The notes below the pieces were generated by a model that saw only the letters and a program-made list of their open reading frames with translations, was not told the origin of the DNA and ran no database searches. Below are positions 17,030-26,829 of a DNA stretch of 64,000 bases, one piece after another (the first letter of the stretch is position 1; each line of letters begins with the position of its first letter). This DNA comes from JBBQNJ01 sp038329845 (GTDB taxonomy: Bacteria > Planctomycetota > Phycisphaerae > Tepidisphaerales > Tepidisphaeraceae). The stretch spans positions 4,578 to 68,577 of the forward strand of contig JBBQNJ010000017.1 of NCBI GenBank assembly GCA_038329845.1. Direction: 5' to 3'. Position numbers and translations under genes: made by a program.

Positions 17030-17704
17030 ATGAGAAAAGCGGGCGGCGACGCTAACAAATCAAGGCGCGAATCGACTGCGGACGATACAGATGCCAGCGA
17101 TCCACGTCCGCTGCATCTGCCGGATGCTCCGGTGGACATCGCGCGGATCGAGCGGGCGGTGCGCGAGATTCTGATCGCGGTGGGAGAAGATCCCGACCGC
17201 GAAGGGCTGCTCAAGACGCCCAACCGCGTTGCCCGCGCCTATGGCGAGCTGATGGCCGGACTGCGCGAGAATCCCCGCGGCCACCTGAAGACTGTTTTTC
17301 ACGAGCGATATGACGAGGTGGTATTGCTGCGCGATATTCAGTTTCACAGCCTTTGCGAGCACCACCTGCTACCGTTTACGGGCCGGGCGCATGTGGCGTA
17401 TCTGCCGGACGGAAAAGTGGTGGGTCTGAGCAAACTAGCGCGGCTGGTCGAAGGCTACGCCCGTCGGCCGCAGGTGCAAGAGCGGCTGACGACGCAGATC
17501 GCCGATGCGCTGATGGAGGAGCTCAGCCCACTGGGCGCTGCCTGCGTGATCGAAGCCACCCACACCTGCATGACCATCCGCGGCGCGAAAAAGACGGGCA
17601 GCGTCATGGTGACCAGCGCCCTTCGCGGCACGTTCAAACAAGACCCGGCCAGCCGCGCCGAAATCCTCTCGCTGATGCACGGGGGGAACGGGATCCGAAG
17701 TTGA
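17030..17704 (+). CDS. folE: GTP cyclohydrolase I
   Basis: Converts GTP to 7,8-dihydroneopterin triphosphate, the first step of folate and pterin synthesis. The zinc ligands are in SLCEHHLLPF and ATHTCMTIRG; the substrate-binding core VVGLSKLARLVEGYARRPQVQERLT is complete. The N-terminal 35 residues are a variable extension. A TATAAT at 16996-17001 lies 28 bases before the ATG and is a likely -10 box. A pteridine-reductase-like SDR is encoded at 10109-10843. Confidence 0.97.
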   Translation: MRKAGGDANKSRRESTADDTDASDPRPLHLPDAPVDIARIERAVREILIAVGEDPDREGLLKTPNRVARAYGELMAGLRENPRGHLKTVFHERYDEVVLLRDIQFHSLCEHHLLPFTGRAHVAYLPDGKVVGLSKLARLVEGYARRPQVQERLTTQIADALMEELSPLGAACVIEATHTCMTIRGAKKTGSVMVTSALRGTFKQDPASRAEILSLMHGGNGIRS

Positions 17705-17721
17705 CAGGTCGCCGTCGGGCG

Positions 17722-19272
17722 TTAGCGCCCGATCCCGTTCGGCAGCGCCCGCTCGTACACCCAGAACCACTCCAACGAGCTGCCCACCGGGGCGTCGAAG
17801 GCGCGCACGAGGCGAAACCCATACGTCCGCGGATCACGTAACGGCCGCCGGAACACCGCCAGAACCTTCACATCTGGGGCGAATTGGCGGACGACCCGCT
17901 CGGCAAACCGCTCCGAGGGCAATCCCTCGTTGGAGGCGTAAGCCGCATCCCATGAGTTGAACGAGCCCCATCGCTGCTGATCGGCGTACCAGAACTGTCG
18001 GCGGACCAGGTACGGCAGCACAGCGCTGAACTGGTAGTCGGCGGCAATGATGTGGTCTTGGTAGCGTCCGGCTCGAATGAACTGGGCCACTTCCCTGGCA
18101 TGGGAAAAAACGCCGGTCATTTCCCAGGAAACCGCCCGCACGCCCGCCACGTCGGACGCCACAAGGGCACCGATGAACAAGATCGAGGCCAGCATCGCGG
18201 CGATTCGCTGCGGGAGCGAGCAGAGTCGCCGCCGGCTGCTGGCGGCTGCGGCCTCCGGCCGATCTTCATATCGGCTGATCCAGCGGACGAACAGCACGAG
18301 GATGAACACCAGCCCCGGATGACGCAGGGCCACCAGATCGATCCACTTGTAAATGAAAATGTACGCCAGTCCGGCCAGGCCGACGAGGAAGATGAACAGC
18401 GATCGCGGGCGAAAACACAGTTCCACGACCATCAACGCCAGCAGGAATACGGTCACGATGGCCGCCACCGGTCGCAGCGACGGAAGCCAGAAAGACGGGA
18501 CCATCGCCTGCTCGACGACATGCAAGGGCGCCCCGGGACATCGGACCGTCCACAGCCCGGGAAACTGCCCGCCGACCGGCGGAAGCAATTGCACCACCGC
18601 CAGGACACCTCCAAAAAGCATGATCGCCACACCGACCCATCGTCGCTTCGCCGTCGCCGCGGGCGGTTGCCCGATGTCACCTCGGGGTGCGACGAACTGG
18701 TCCCAGAGAAAACAAGCGCCAATAGCGGCCGCGAACACGAGGCTATGGACACTCGTGTTCGCCAGAAGGGCAACGACCAGCCCATAGGTTAATGGCCGCG
18801 CTCGGCGGTTGGGATAGAACGTGGCCACGATCCATAGCAGCAACACGCCAGGTGCATAATTTCGGGCAATGGCGGCATATTCGTAGAGCAGGTAATAGCT
18901 GAAAACGATCAACACCCGCGTCAGGGGACGAAACGGGCTGCGAAACAGCAGCAGCGCGGCGGCGGCGATCGCCATCGCCGCGTGCAGAGCGTGCATTGAA
19001 GCGTACGGCAAGCCGCTCTTGGCCAGCGGAACCAGCAGCATTTGCCAGAGCACCGGCGTGCCGAGATATCCGGCATAATGCCAGATCTCCTTCAGCGAGG
19101 CATCGCGGGCCATCAGCCAGGGGTCAGCCTCGTCGCGCCACGGCTCATGATGAACGACGACCAGCGCCACCACCGCCGCGTACCCCGCCAACGCGATCAC
19201 GCTAACCCAAGGCACCGACAGCGCCGCCGTGAACGGATGTCGCGATGCGCGATTCAGGCTGGCTTGGGCCAT
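17722..19272 (-). CDS. GT-C type membrane glycosyltransferase-like protein
   Basis: 516 residues with about ten membrane helices. The first periplasmic loop contains HHEPWRDEADPWLMARD, the WRDE motif whose acidic pair is the catalytic site of polyprenol-phosphate-dependent GT-C enzymes. The C-terminal 100 residues form a soluble domain (DHIIAADYQFSAVLPYL onwards). It likely transfers a sugar from a lipid donor on the outer face of the inner membrane. AAGG and the ATG at 19272 set the start. It lies 69 bases downstream of the GT2-methyltransferase gene and probably in the same transcript. Confidence 0.8.
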   Translation of the reverse strand: MAQASLNRASRHPFTAALSVPWVSVIALAGYAAVVALVVVHHEPWRDEADPWLMARDASLKEIWHYAGYLGTPVLWQMLLVPLAKSGLPYASMHALHAAMAIAAAALLLFRSPFRPLTRVLIVFSYYLLYEYAAIARNYAPGVLLLWIVATFYPNRRARPLTYGLVVALLANTSVHSLVFAAAIGACFLWDQFVAPRGDIGQPPAATAKRRWVGVAIMLFGGVLAVVQLLPPVGGQFPGLWTVRCPGAPLHVVEQAMVPSFWLPSLRPVAAIVTVFLLALMVVELCFRPRSLFIFLVGLAGLAYIFIYKWIDLVALRHPGLVFILVLFVRWISRYEDRPEAAAASSRRRLCSLPQRIAAMLASILFIGALVASDVAGVRAVSWEMTGVFSHAREVAQFIRAGRYQDHIIAADYQFSAVLPYLVRRQFWYADQQRWGSFNSWDAAYASNEGLPSERFAERVVRQFAPDVKVLAVFRRPLRDPRTYGFRLVRAFDAPVGSSLEWFWVYERALPNGIGR

Positions 19273-19341
19273 GGCATCACCTTCGGACCATCCGGCCAGG
19301 CTCTCGGCGGCCGGCAAAGGCCTGGCTGTTCAGTCCCCGAA

Positions 19342-20802
19342 TCATGACTCGACGTGGCTTTCTCGCCGACAAACCACCACGGCCTGAATAAAACCGTCGC
19401 GCGAGCCGAAGTAAAAGTCGATCATCTTGAACCCGGACGACGAGAGCATCCGATCGACCCACGAGCGGGATCGCAGCAGGGAGACCTCCGGAGGATGCAA
19501 TTGCACTTGACGCCCGAGCAGCGAGTTCAACACCCAGTGCGCCGCGGACAGCACATAGACGCTGGAGGCGTGTTGGTGCGGCCAGAAGACTAGCAGCTTG
19601 CCTCCCGGGCGCAGAACCCGGTGAAACTCGGCGAAAATGGCGCGCAGCTCCGGAAGAAGGAAATGCTCCAACACCCCGAGGTTATAAATCCCGTCGAACG
19701 ACCCCGGCCCGAAGGGAAGAGCCAGAATGCTCCCATGGATTATTTTCTCCGCGGCCGGGTTATTCCTCGCGTAGAGGTTCAACGCCGGGATCGATATATC
19801 CAGCGCCGTCAGCCGCATCGTCGAGGAAAAGTCCATATCGACTTGTCCGCTGCCGCAGCCGGCGTGGAGCAGGCGATCGCCGCGCTTGAAATGCTTGCGA
19901 ATGAAGCCCGTCAACCGCGGCTTGAGGACTTTTTGACGGTAGATCGCGGCGATCAGCTCATAGATCACATGGCTGGCACGCTGCTTTTTCAGCCAGTAGG
20001 CATCCCATCCCTGGGGATCGACAAGGCCGGGGTCGATGCGATCCGGTTGCCGGCCGACGCGGAATCGAGCCGGAGCGGAAATCCTGGCCATGAACAGCGT
20101 AAAGACCTGGATGCCGCTGCGCATGGCTTCACGAAACGACATCTTCGAGTGCCCGTAGGTTCGCGGGGGCAACACGATGGGCAGTTCCGTCACGCTCATC
20201 CCGTTGAACGTGAGAATGAACAGGCTCTCGAAGAAGAACGCATAACCGGAAGCGGTGGTCAATTCGAACAAAGAGCGCGGAATTCGGCGCAGGTCATACA
20301 CCCGCAATGCGCCGGTGGCGTCGAATCGCATTCCCAGCAGCCGGCGCGTGAGAAAGTGCCCGAATCGAGTCAGCAGCTTGCGCAGGGGATTCCATCCCGC
20401 CAATCCCCGGGGATGGGCGTACCGCGAGCCGAGCGTCACCGCGGCGCCGGCGGAGTGTTGCAGAAGCCGCAGCACGTCGGCCGGACTGTGCGTGAAGTCG
20501 CAATCGAGGGTGATCAGTGTGTCGTATCCGCGCTCGTAGGCCGCGGCGATTCCCTGCTGGTGGGCGCTGCCGATCCCGAGCTTTCCGCCGCGATGAATCA
20601 CCGTAAGCCGGGGATTCTCCCGGGCCAGTTCGTCGAGAATCTCTCCCGTGCCGTCAGGAGAGTTGTCATCGAGAAACAGCAGGTCCGCCTTGATCGGCAG
20701 GGCGCCGAGTTCCTCGAACATCCGCGCCGCGTTCTCCCGCTCGTTGAACGTGGGGACAAAGATCAGGATCGAGCGCCCGAAATCGGGGGAGGAGTGAATC
20801 AT
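19342..20802 (-). CDS. Bifunctional glycosyltransferase family 2 (DPM1-like) / SAM methyltransferase
   Basis: Residues 1-230 are a polyprenol-phosphate sugar synthase-like GT2 domain: FVPTFNERENAARMF, DDNSPDGTGEIL, TLDCDFTHSPADVL. After a linker of about 70 residues, residues 310-486 are a class I methyltransferase with motif I LLHAGCGSGQVDMDF and LALPFGPGSFDGIYNLGVLEHF. The GT2 half would load a polyprenol phosphate with sugar, the donor for GT-C enzymes next door; the methyltransferase target is unknown. Its ATG overlaps the stop of the upstream C-methyltransferase gene (ATGA at 20799-20802), implying coupled translation. Confidence 0.87.
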   Translation of the reverse strand: MIHSSPDFGRSILIFVPTFNERENAARMFEELGALPIKADLLFLDDNSPDGTGEILDELARENPRLTVIHRGGKLGIGSAHQQGIAAAYERGYDTLITLDCDFTHSPADVLRLLQHSAGAAVTLGSRYAHPRGLAGWNPLRKLLTRFGHFLTRRLLGMRFDATGALRVYDLRRIPRSLFELTTASGYAFFFESLFILTFNGMSVTELPIVLPPRTYGHSKMSFREAMRSGIQVFTLFMARISAPARFRVGRQPDRIDPGLVDPQGWDAYWLKKQRASHVIYELIAAIYRQKVLKPRLTGFIRKHFKRGDRLLHAGCGSGQVDMDFSSTMRLTALDISIPALNLYARNNPAAEKIIHGSILALPFGPGSFDGIYNLGVLEHFLLPELRAIFAEFHRVLRPGGKLLVFWPHQHASSVYVLSAAHWVLNSLLGRQVQLHPPEVSLLRSRSWVDRMLSSSGFKMIDFYFGSRDGFIQAVVVCRRESHVES

Positions 20803-22052
20803 CGTCCGAAGATCTCGATTTGAGGCAACGGGAAGATCATCTTGCCGCCGGCGTCGAGGAACGCCGCTTCACGAAGAATCAGGTTCTCGCGGAAATGCCA
20901 GGGAAACACCAGGTAATGGTCCGGCGCAAGTTCCCGGGCGAGGGCCTCGGTGATAATGGGGATGCCCGTCCCGGGGGTGACGCACCCGTCCTTGTCGGGG
21001 TTGACATCAGCGATGAACGGGAGTTCTTCCGGGCCGATCCGGCAGAACTGAAGGATCACGTTGCCCTTGGTGGAAGCCCCGTATCCGATCACCCGCGCTC
21101 CGGCCTGGCGCAACTCCCGAAGAGTCCGCGGCAGCTCCTCGCGGTGGCGCATCACCGCGTCACGGAAACGCTCGAATCGCGACAAGTTCTCCAGCCCGTC
21201 GTCATTTTCTCGCTCCAGCAACCGATCCACCCGTGCGTTCGGAACAAAGGTCGAATCCGCATGAGCTACAGTCACGGCGAAGCTTCCCCCGTTCACGGGG
21301 TTGGTCCGGACGTCGATGATCCGCAAACCGCAGCGGTCGGTCAGCCACTTGATCTGTCGCAATGCGTAATACTCGATATGCTCGTGACAAATCGTGTCAT
21401 AGGCATTGGCCTCGAGCATGGATGGAAGGTAACTCTGCTCCAGCAGCCACACCCCATTGGGTGCCAGGATCTGGGCGACTTCGGCCACGAAATCGATCGG
21501 TCGCTCCAGATCATAGAACATCGCGATCGAAGTGATGATCCTGGCCTTGCGAGCTGGCACTGCGCCGCGCACCCGTTCGGCCGAGAAAAAATCCTCCACC
21601 ACGTGAATGTCCGGGCGATAATAGCGGCGAAACTTGCGCGCCGTCGGGTCGATGCCCAGCAGCACGGCGCTGCCTTGAGGATATTGCGCCAGCGTCGTCC
21701 CGTCGTTGCTGCCGATGTCGATCACCAGGTCATCGGGTGCCAGGGACACGCGCTGTCGCAATTCATGGACGGTGCCGGCCAGGTGTTCGACCATCGACCG
21801 GTTCAATGCGGAGCGATACCCGTAATTCAGGCCATACATCTCCGACGAGTTGTAAGAATGGCGAAGTTGTACAAGCCCGCAATGGTTGTCGTCGCTCGTG
21901 CCGTGGCACTTAACCAGTTGCAGCGGGCCGCAGGTAGGCGACAACGCGCTATCGCGAGGAAATACGCCCGTCAGGTGCTGCTCGCCCAGGTCGAGCAACA
22001 TTTCGAGGCGCGGATTCTGGCAGATTCGACACCGATCGATACGATTGAACAT
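20799..22052 (-). CDS. Class I SAM-dependent methyltransferase, NDP-sugar C-methyltransferase type
   Basis: 417 residues in the three-part order of sugar C-methyltransferases: a zinc-binding N terminus (CRICQNPRLEMLLDLGEQ with a second Cys pair in KCHGTSDDNHC), a Rossmann methyltransferase with VIDIGSNDGTTLAQY, and a C-terminal domain with RVIGYGASTKGNVILQF and PDHYLVFPWHFRENL. Such enzymes methylate a carbon of NDP-keto-deoxysugars. This suggests that branched deoxysugars occur in the surface glycan. It is divergent from the GT-C gene at 22093, only 40 bases apart. Confidence 0.88.
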   Translation of the reverse strand: MFNRIDRCRICQNPRLEMLLDLGEQHLTGVFPRDSALSPTCGPLQLVKCHGTSDDNHCGLVQLRHSYNSSEMYGLNYGYRSALNRSMVEHLAGTVHELRQRVSLAPDDLVIDIGSNDGTTLAQYPQGSAVLLGIDPTARKFRRYYRPDIHVVEDFFSAERVRGAVPARKARIITSIAMFYDLERPIDFVAEVAQILAPNGVWLLEQSYLPSMLEANAYDTICHEHIEYYALRQIKWLTDRCGLRIIDVRTNPVNGGSFAVTVAHADSTFVPNARVDRLLERENDDGLENLSRFERFRDAVMRHREELPRTLRELRQAGARVIGYGASTKGNVILQFCRIGPEELPFIADVNPDKDGCVTPGTGIPIITEALARELAPDHYLVFPWHFRENLILREAAFLDAGGKMIFPLPQIEIFGR

Positions 22053-22092
22053 AGGCTTACCCCAACGTTCCCGGCTGATCAGGACTGTACCC

Positions 22093-23760
22093 ATGAATCT
22101 GAAAAAAATCATCTTGTGTCCGAATTCCCGCCAATGCCAGCCTGGCATGTTGGCTTGGGTGACGGCCTCGGTCTTGACGGGGGTGGTGATTGCGCTGCAT
22201 TGGCAACTGATGCGTTCGGCCGGACCGCTTTGGCGGGACGAGGTGAATACGGTGAATCTTTCATCGCTGCCCTGCGTCGCCCAGATTTGGGACAACGCCG
22301 AGTTCGACTCGTTTCCGATGCTTTGGTTCCTCGTGCTGCGCGCCTGGCGCGCCATCGCGGGGGGAACCGATCAGGCCTACCGGTTGCTCGGCTTTCTCGT
22401 GGGACTGGGAACCGTGGCGACGATCTGGATCACCTCGCGGCGGATGGGCGGCAAAGTACCGCTGCTGCCGCTGGCACTGTACGGTCTGGCGCCGGAGTTC
22501 ATTCGCTGGGGAGATTCGATGCGCGCCTATGGGTTGGGCGTGGTGTTTGCAATCCTGTTGGTCGGCCAATTCTGGTCGGCGACCCGACGCCGGTCGTTAC
22601 CGAGAGTGGTTGCGGCGAGCCTGATCGGGCTGCTAGCGGTGCAGACCCTTTATTACAACGCGATGCTGCTTTTCGCCGCCGCCGCGGCGGCCGCATGCGT
22701 GCAGGCCCGCCGACGCAACTGGCGCGGTGCCGCAGCGTTCATGGCCGCCGGGATCCCAGCGGCCGTCTCGTTAGTCCCCTATCTCGAGCTCTTCCACCGC
22801 GTTGCCGAGTGGAACGGGCTGGTGATGGTGCATCTCACGCCTGGCTGGCTCTGGTTCAAACTGGGTGAGGCGTTGGCTTCGAGTACCCCGGGCCTGCTCT
22901 GGGTATGGTTGGCGGCAATCGGATTGGCGATGATCTGGAGCGCGTCGATGTCATTTCGTCGGCGCGATGACGCCGGGAACAGCGCTGCACAGAGCGCGGA
23001 TTTGGAGCTGTTCTGCCTGGTGGCAATCGGCTTGGCCATTCCCTCTTGCCTGGCGTTTCTCTGGTTTCTCAGCTACCCCACCGAGCCGTGGTATTACATC
23101 GCGCTGGCCGCGTTCTGCGCCCAGTGCGTCGGTGCCGGCTTCACACGCCTGCGCCCGAGGATGCTGGCGATCGCCTCGATCTGTCTTGCGGTTTACGCCC
23201 TGCCAGGTGCCTTCGGCTCGGTTTCTCAACGCCAGACGAACCTCGACCTGATTTGCGACTATCTCAATCGCAACGCCCGGGCATCGGACATTGTCCTGGT
23301 GAATCCCTGGATCTACGCCGTGACGATGTCCCGCTACTATCACGGTCATGCGCCCGTCTACACCGTTCCGATGATCGACTTTCACCTCTGGCACAAATAT
23401 CCCCTGGTGAAGCCCTGGTTGAGCCATCCGGATCCGTTTGTGCAAACCCGCCAGGCGATTGACCGCACGCTTCGCGGCGGCGGGTGCGTATGGACCGCGG
23501 GATACCTGCCTGATGTGCCGGGCGTTGCTCCAAATCTGCCCGCGGCACCCCTGCCTGACACGGGGTGGTTGCAAAGTCCCTACGAATCCATCTGGGCAAT
23601 GCATCTGGGCGGCTACCTCTACAGCCGCGCGGCCCATGTCAGCGTCTATGTCCCCGAAGTTGCGGCCGTGCGATACGAATCCACCATTTCACAGCGTTTC
23701 GAGGGCTGGCGCTTCCGCCCCCCCGCCACTCAGACCTCGGCCGACGAAACGGTTCGCTGA
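22093..23760 (+). CDS. GT-C type membrane glycosyltransferase-like protein
   Basis: 555 residues with ten or more helices. The first long loop has GPLWRDEVNTVNLSS, the WRDE motif of GT-C enzymes, followed by a DSFPMLWFLVLRAWR segment. A C-terminal soluble domain of about 160 residues follows the last helix. It is related in type but not closely similar to the gene at 17722. AGGA precedes the ATG at 22093. Its 3' end overlaps the convergent GT2-methyltransferase gene by 31 bases. Confidence 0.78.
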   Translation: MNLKKIILCPNSRQCQPGMLAWVTASVLTGVVIALHWQLMRSAGPLWRDEVNTVNLSSLPCVAQIWDNAEFDSFPMLWFLVLRAWRAIAGGTDQAYRLLGFLVGLGTVATIWITSRRMGGKVPLLPLALYGLAPEFIRWGDSMRAYGLGVVFAILLVGQFWSATRRRSLPRVVAASLIGLLAVQTLYYNAMLLFAAAAAAACVQARRRNWRGAAAFMAAGIPAAVSLVPYLELFHRVAEWNGLVMVHLTPGWLWFKLGEALASSTPGLLWVWLAAIGLAMIWSASMSFRRRDDAGNSAAQSADLELFCLVAIGLAIPSCLAFLWFLSYPTEPWYYIALAAFCAQCVGAGFTRLRPRMLAIASICLAVYALPGAFGSVSQRQTNLDLICDYLNRNARASDIVLVNPWIYAVTMSRYYHGHAPVYTVPMIDFHLWHKYPLVKPWLSHPDPFVQTRQAIDRTLRGGGCVWTAGYLPDVPGVAPNLPAAPLPDTGWLQSPYESIWAMHLGGYLYSRAAHVSVYVPEVAAVRYESTISQRFEGWRFRPPATQTSADETVR

Positions 23761-25319
23761 GGCGAGAAAAGGGCTTGGGCCAATACATCGTCTTCGACCA
23801 GGAACTGCTGGCTCTGCGCGATCAACTGGGGAACGCCGGGCTTAGGGCGGCAATGAACCACGAACTGAAACGCGAACAGCCGCGGGTAGGCGCGGGCCAG
23901 TTGGCGCGAGATCCATCCCAGCAGTCGCCCGGTTTTGCCGCCGAGGACGGCCTCGAACGGCGCTCCCGCAGCGCGCACCCGCTCGACCCGGTAGCCGCAG
24001 TCGCGCAGCATCCGCAGCAGCGACGAGCGGGTGAACAGCCGCCTGTGGCGGATGTTGAGAATGCCGCGCTCGGAGTAGGGAAAACGCCCCAGCAGCAAGT
24101 TCAGCCGCACCGTGATGAATCCCACGTTGGGCGATGCGATCACCACCAGCGGCGGCGATCGGCCCTCGCCCAGCGCCCGGGTCCGGTTGCGCATCCGCAC
24201 CAGGAATTGCTCCGGCTCGAACAGGTGTTCGAGTTGATCGATCAGCAGCACCAGGTCGTAGGCGAACGGGTCCACGCTCAACTCGCCGCGATCGATCTCG
24301 CACTCATGGAACGCGTCGAACGGCTCATCGCCGCGCCGGCGAGAATCGATGCCGGTGATGCCGATGCCCAGTTCGCCGCAGCGCCTCGCCACGCCCCCGG
24401 CGGCGCCGATGTCCAGCACCGTGCGCGGGCGATGCCGCTCGATCGCCTCGAGGGCCAGCGCCTGCGCGGTGTAGATCGGCCGTGCCGGTGACGGTGGCGG
24501 TGCCGGGGAGATGTCGCGATACTTCAGATCGCACAGCATCCCGTGCTGATGCAGCTTGTACACGAGCGTCGAGAAGAACACGTCGCGGGCGTATTTCATC
24601 CCGTTAACGTTGCACACCTCGTCGCCGTAGCGCGTGGGGATGGCGAACTCCTCGAACCGCGCCCCCACGTGCATCGCCTGGAGCAGAATCTCGGTGTCGA
24701 AGTGAAAATCATTGGTGTCGATCTCGAACGGCACTTTCCGAAGCATCGCCGTGGAATACCCGCGATATCCGGTGTGATATTCGGAAATTTTCCGCCCCGT
24801 CAGCCGGTTCTGATACCCCGTGAGGATGCGGTTGCCGATCAGCTTATACCACGGCATCCCGCCGCGCCGCGCCGATCGCAGATCGGTCATGCGCGATCCG
24901 AGAATCACATCAGCGCCGGTGCGGTCCCACGTCTGGATGAACGTCGAGAGCATCGCCGGGTCGTATTGGCCGTCGCCATGAAGCAGGATCACGAAATCGA
25001 ACCCGCCGTCGATGGCGATGCGGTATCCCAGCTTCTGATTTCCGCCGTAACCTTGATTCACCGGGTTTCGCAACACCGTGACGTTGCCGATGCCGCGCTG
25101 ATGCAGCCACTCGGTGGCGACGGAGGCACCGGCGTCGTCCGAGGCGTCGTCGATCACCAGAAAATGCACTCGACGGCTACTGAACAACTCGGCGGGAACC
25201 TGCTCGAAGACCCGCTGAAGATGCTTTTCGGCCCGATAGGCGACGATGAACACCAGCACCCGCCCGCCGCCGCGGTCGGGGTCGGCCACGGCCGCGGTTG
25301 ATTCGACGGTGCTAGCCAT
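23730..25319 (-). CDS. Bifunctional glycosyltransferase family 2 / SAM methyltransferase (second type)
   Basis: Residues 20-260 form a GT2 domain of the polyprenol-phosphate type (FIVAYRAEKHLQRVF, VIDDASDDAGAS, LHGDGQYDPAML). Residues 300-500 form a methyltransferase with VLDIGAAGGVARRCGELG and LVLLIDQLEHLFEP. The order of domains equals that of the gene at 19342 but both halves differ clearly, so this is a separate fusion or an old duplicate. I used the ATG at 25319; a TTG two codons upstream is also possible. The last 31 bases overlap the GT-C gene on the other strand. Confidence 0.85.
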   Translation of the reverse strand: MASTVESTAAVADPDRGGGRVLVFIVAYRAEKHLQRVFEQVPAELFSSRRVHFLVIDDASDDAGASVATEWLHQRGIGNVTVLRNPVNQGYGGNQKLGYRIAIDGGFDFVILLHGDGQYDPAMLSTFIQTWDRTGADVILGSRMTDLRSARRGGMPWYKLIGNRILTGYQNRLTGRKISEYHTGYRGYSTAMLRKVPFEIDTNDFHFDTEILLQAMHVGARFEEFAIPTRYGDEVCNVNGMKYARDVFFSTLVYKLHQHGMLCDLKYRDISPAPPPSPARPIYTAQALALEAIERHRPRTVLDIGAAGGVARRCGELGIGITGIDSRRRGDEPFDAFHECEIDRGELSVDPFAYDLVLLIDQLEHLFEPEQFLVRMRNRTRALGEGRSPPLVVIASPNVGFITVRLNLLLGRFPYSERGILNIRHRRLFTRSSLLRMLRDCGYRVERVRAAGAPFEAVLGGKTGRLLGWISRQLARAYPRLFAFQFVVHCRPKPGVPQLIAQSQQFLVEDDVLAQALFSPQRTVSSAEV

Positions 25320-25339
25320 ATGCAATAGGGGTGCGACCG

Positions 25340-26332
25340 CTAGCGTCCCATCATTCGGTAGTCGGCGATGGTCAAGTCCCTAGCCTTTTCCACCGCCAGC
25401 TTGACGACTGGATCGGGTTCGTTATCGGCCAGGTAGCGCAGCTTTCGCATCGCCGCCCGCTGATCGCCGGACCGGCCCGGCTCCCCGGCGTTGTAACGCA
25501 GCCTTCCCAGCGCCAGCACCGCCTCGACCCGCCACATCCGCTCGGTCATGGTGTCGCCGGCAAACTTGAACAAATCCCCGGGATGCTTGCCCACCACCTT
25601 GTCGTCGATGCTCGTGATCACGCGGATCATCGGCTTGATCCGCGTGTCGTAATGCTCGCGATATTGCTTGTAAAAACTCTCCCAGCGCTCGGCCTCATCG
25701 TCACGGCCCGCCTGCTTCTCCAGCGACATCATCGCGTTGGCCCCCCCGCCCATCAGACCCAGGCCGATCTCCATTTCTCGCAGCACCAGCCGCTCTTTGT
25801 ACAGCTTCTCACCGAGCGAAAACACCGATCGGTAATACTTCCGGGCCTCGTCCAGTTTCTTGCCCGCCTTGATTCGCAACCCCTGCTCCAGCGCCAGTTC
25901 CCCAAGCTGGCGAAGGATTTCCAGCGGCTCTTTCGGACTCTTGTAGTTGACGATCTCTCCCGGATCCGCCGCGAAAATCTCGGCCCGACCCGCGCCGCCG
26001 GCGGCGACCACCAGCTCGATCGCCGGCTTGAGCGTCGTCAAATCCTCGGCCTTGCGCTGGCCCTGCTGCGCCAGGCGATTCCACACGCGCGAGTTGGCGC
26101 GCACCAGGTCGATCGCCTTGCGATAATCCCCCCCGGCATCGCGGCTGTCGCCACCGTCGAGCAGCGATTCGGGCTTGATCGGCAATTCCACCCGCACGAA
26201 GTTCGCCGCGTCCAGTCCCATCGGCGTGGGCGGCGTGACCGAGCGCGCGACGTACTCGACGAATCCCACCAGCGCCACCGCAAGCAGCACGATGAACGCC
26301 GAGATTCCCCAACCCAGCGAATTACCCCACAT
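25340..26332 (-). CDS. Hypothetical membrane-anchored helical-repeat protein
   Basis: 330 residues. One N-terminal membrane helix (residues 8-27) anchors a helical domain whose repeated pattern (DYRKAIDLVRANSRVW, LDEARKYYRSVFSLGEKLYKE, WRVEAVLALGRLRYNAG) suggests TPR- or HEAT-like packing. No named family recognised. It lies 20 bases upstream of the GT2-methyltransferase gene and is probably in the same operon, so it may scaffold glycan assembly (inference only). Confidence 0.65.
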   Translation of the reverse strand: MWGNSLGWGISAFIVLLAVALVGFVEYVARSVTPPTPMGLDAANFVRVELPIKPESLLDGGDSRDAGGDYRKAIDLVRANSRVWNRLAQQGQRKAEDLTTLKPAIELVVAAGGAGRAEIFAADPGEIVNYKSPKEPLEILRQLGELALEQGLRIKAGKKLDEARKYYRSVFSLGEKLYKERLVLREMEIGLGLMGGGANAMMSLEKQAGRDDEAERWESFYKQYREHYDTRIKPMIRVITSIDDKVVGKHPGDLFKFAGDTMTERMWRVEAVLALGRLRYNAGEPGRSGDQRAAMRKLRYLADNEPDPVVKLAVEKARDLTIADYRMMGR

Positions 26333-26446
26333 AAGCGATCATCCTCACCTTTACGAACACCAAACTCGCGCATGACACGCGCTCAAGCCTACCAGAGTTT
26401 GCGTGGCGTCCCAAGGGCGCAGACAATCGCACTCGGGAGATGAATC

Positions 26447-26827
26447 ATGTTTTGCACGCGATGCGGCCAGACGCTGCAACAATCCATGGAGTGGTGCGGG
26501 CGCTGCGGCAAACTCACCCGCCCGCGCCCCTCGGCGCCCCCGCAGATGCCGCGGATGGCGATCCATGCCGCCGCGGTCCCCTCCTGCACATCGCTGCGGC
26601 TCTCCGCCGGACTGCTGGCGATCTTTCTCGGCTATTTCGGCGTCCACAAGTTCGCCCTGGGCATGACCGGCGCCGGGCTCACCATGCTGCTGATCACCCT
26701 CTTAAGCTGCTTTTGGCTTTCTCCGGTGATGGCCCTGATCGGACTGATCGAAGGCGTGATTTACCTCAGCCAGACCGAGGCCAATTTTCATCGAAAGTAC
26801 ATTATCCGCAAGCAGGCGTGGTTTTAG
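26447..26827 (+). CDS. TM2 domain protein with N-terminal zinc ribbon
   Basis: 126 residues. Two CxxC knuckles (FCTRCGQ and WCGRCGK) form a zinc ribbon. After a Pro-rich linker comes a TM2 domain: two helices joined by a short turn, with the signature LGYFGVHKFALGMTGAGL. Role unknown in bacteria. ATG at 26447. Its 3' end faces the SDR gene with three bases between stops. Confidence 0.85.
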   Translation: MFCTRCGQTLQQSMEWCGRCGKLTRPRPSAPPQMPRMAIHAAAVPSCTSLRLSAGLLAIFLGYFGVHKFALGMTGAGLTMLLITLLSCFWLSPVMALIGLIEGVIYLSQTEANFHRKYIIRKQAWF

Positions 26828-26829
26828 AG

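Noticed and set aside
23565..24491. Plus-strand open frame of 308 codons
   Set aside because: Antisense shadow of the GT2-methyltransferase gene.
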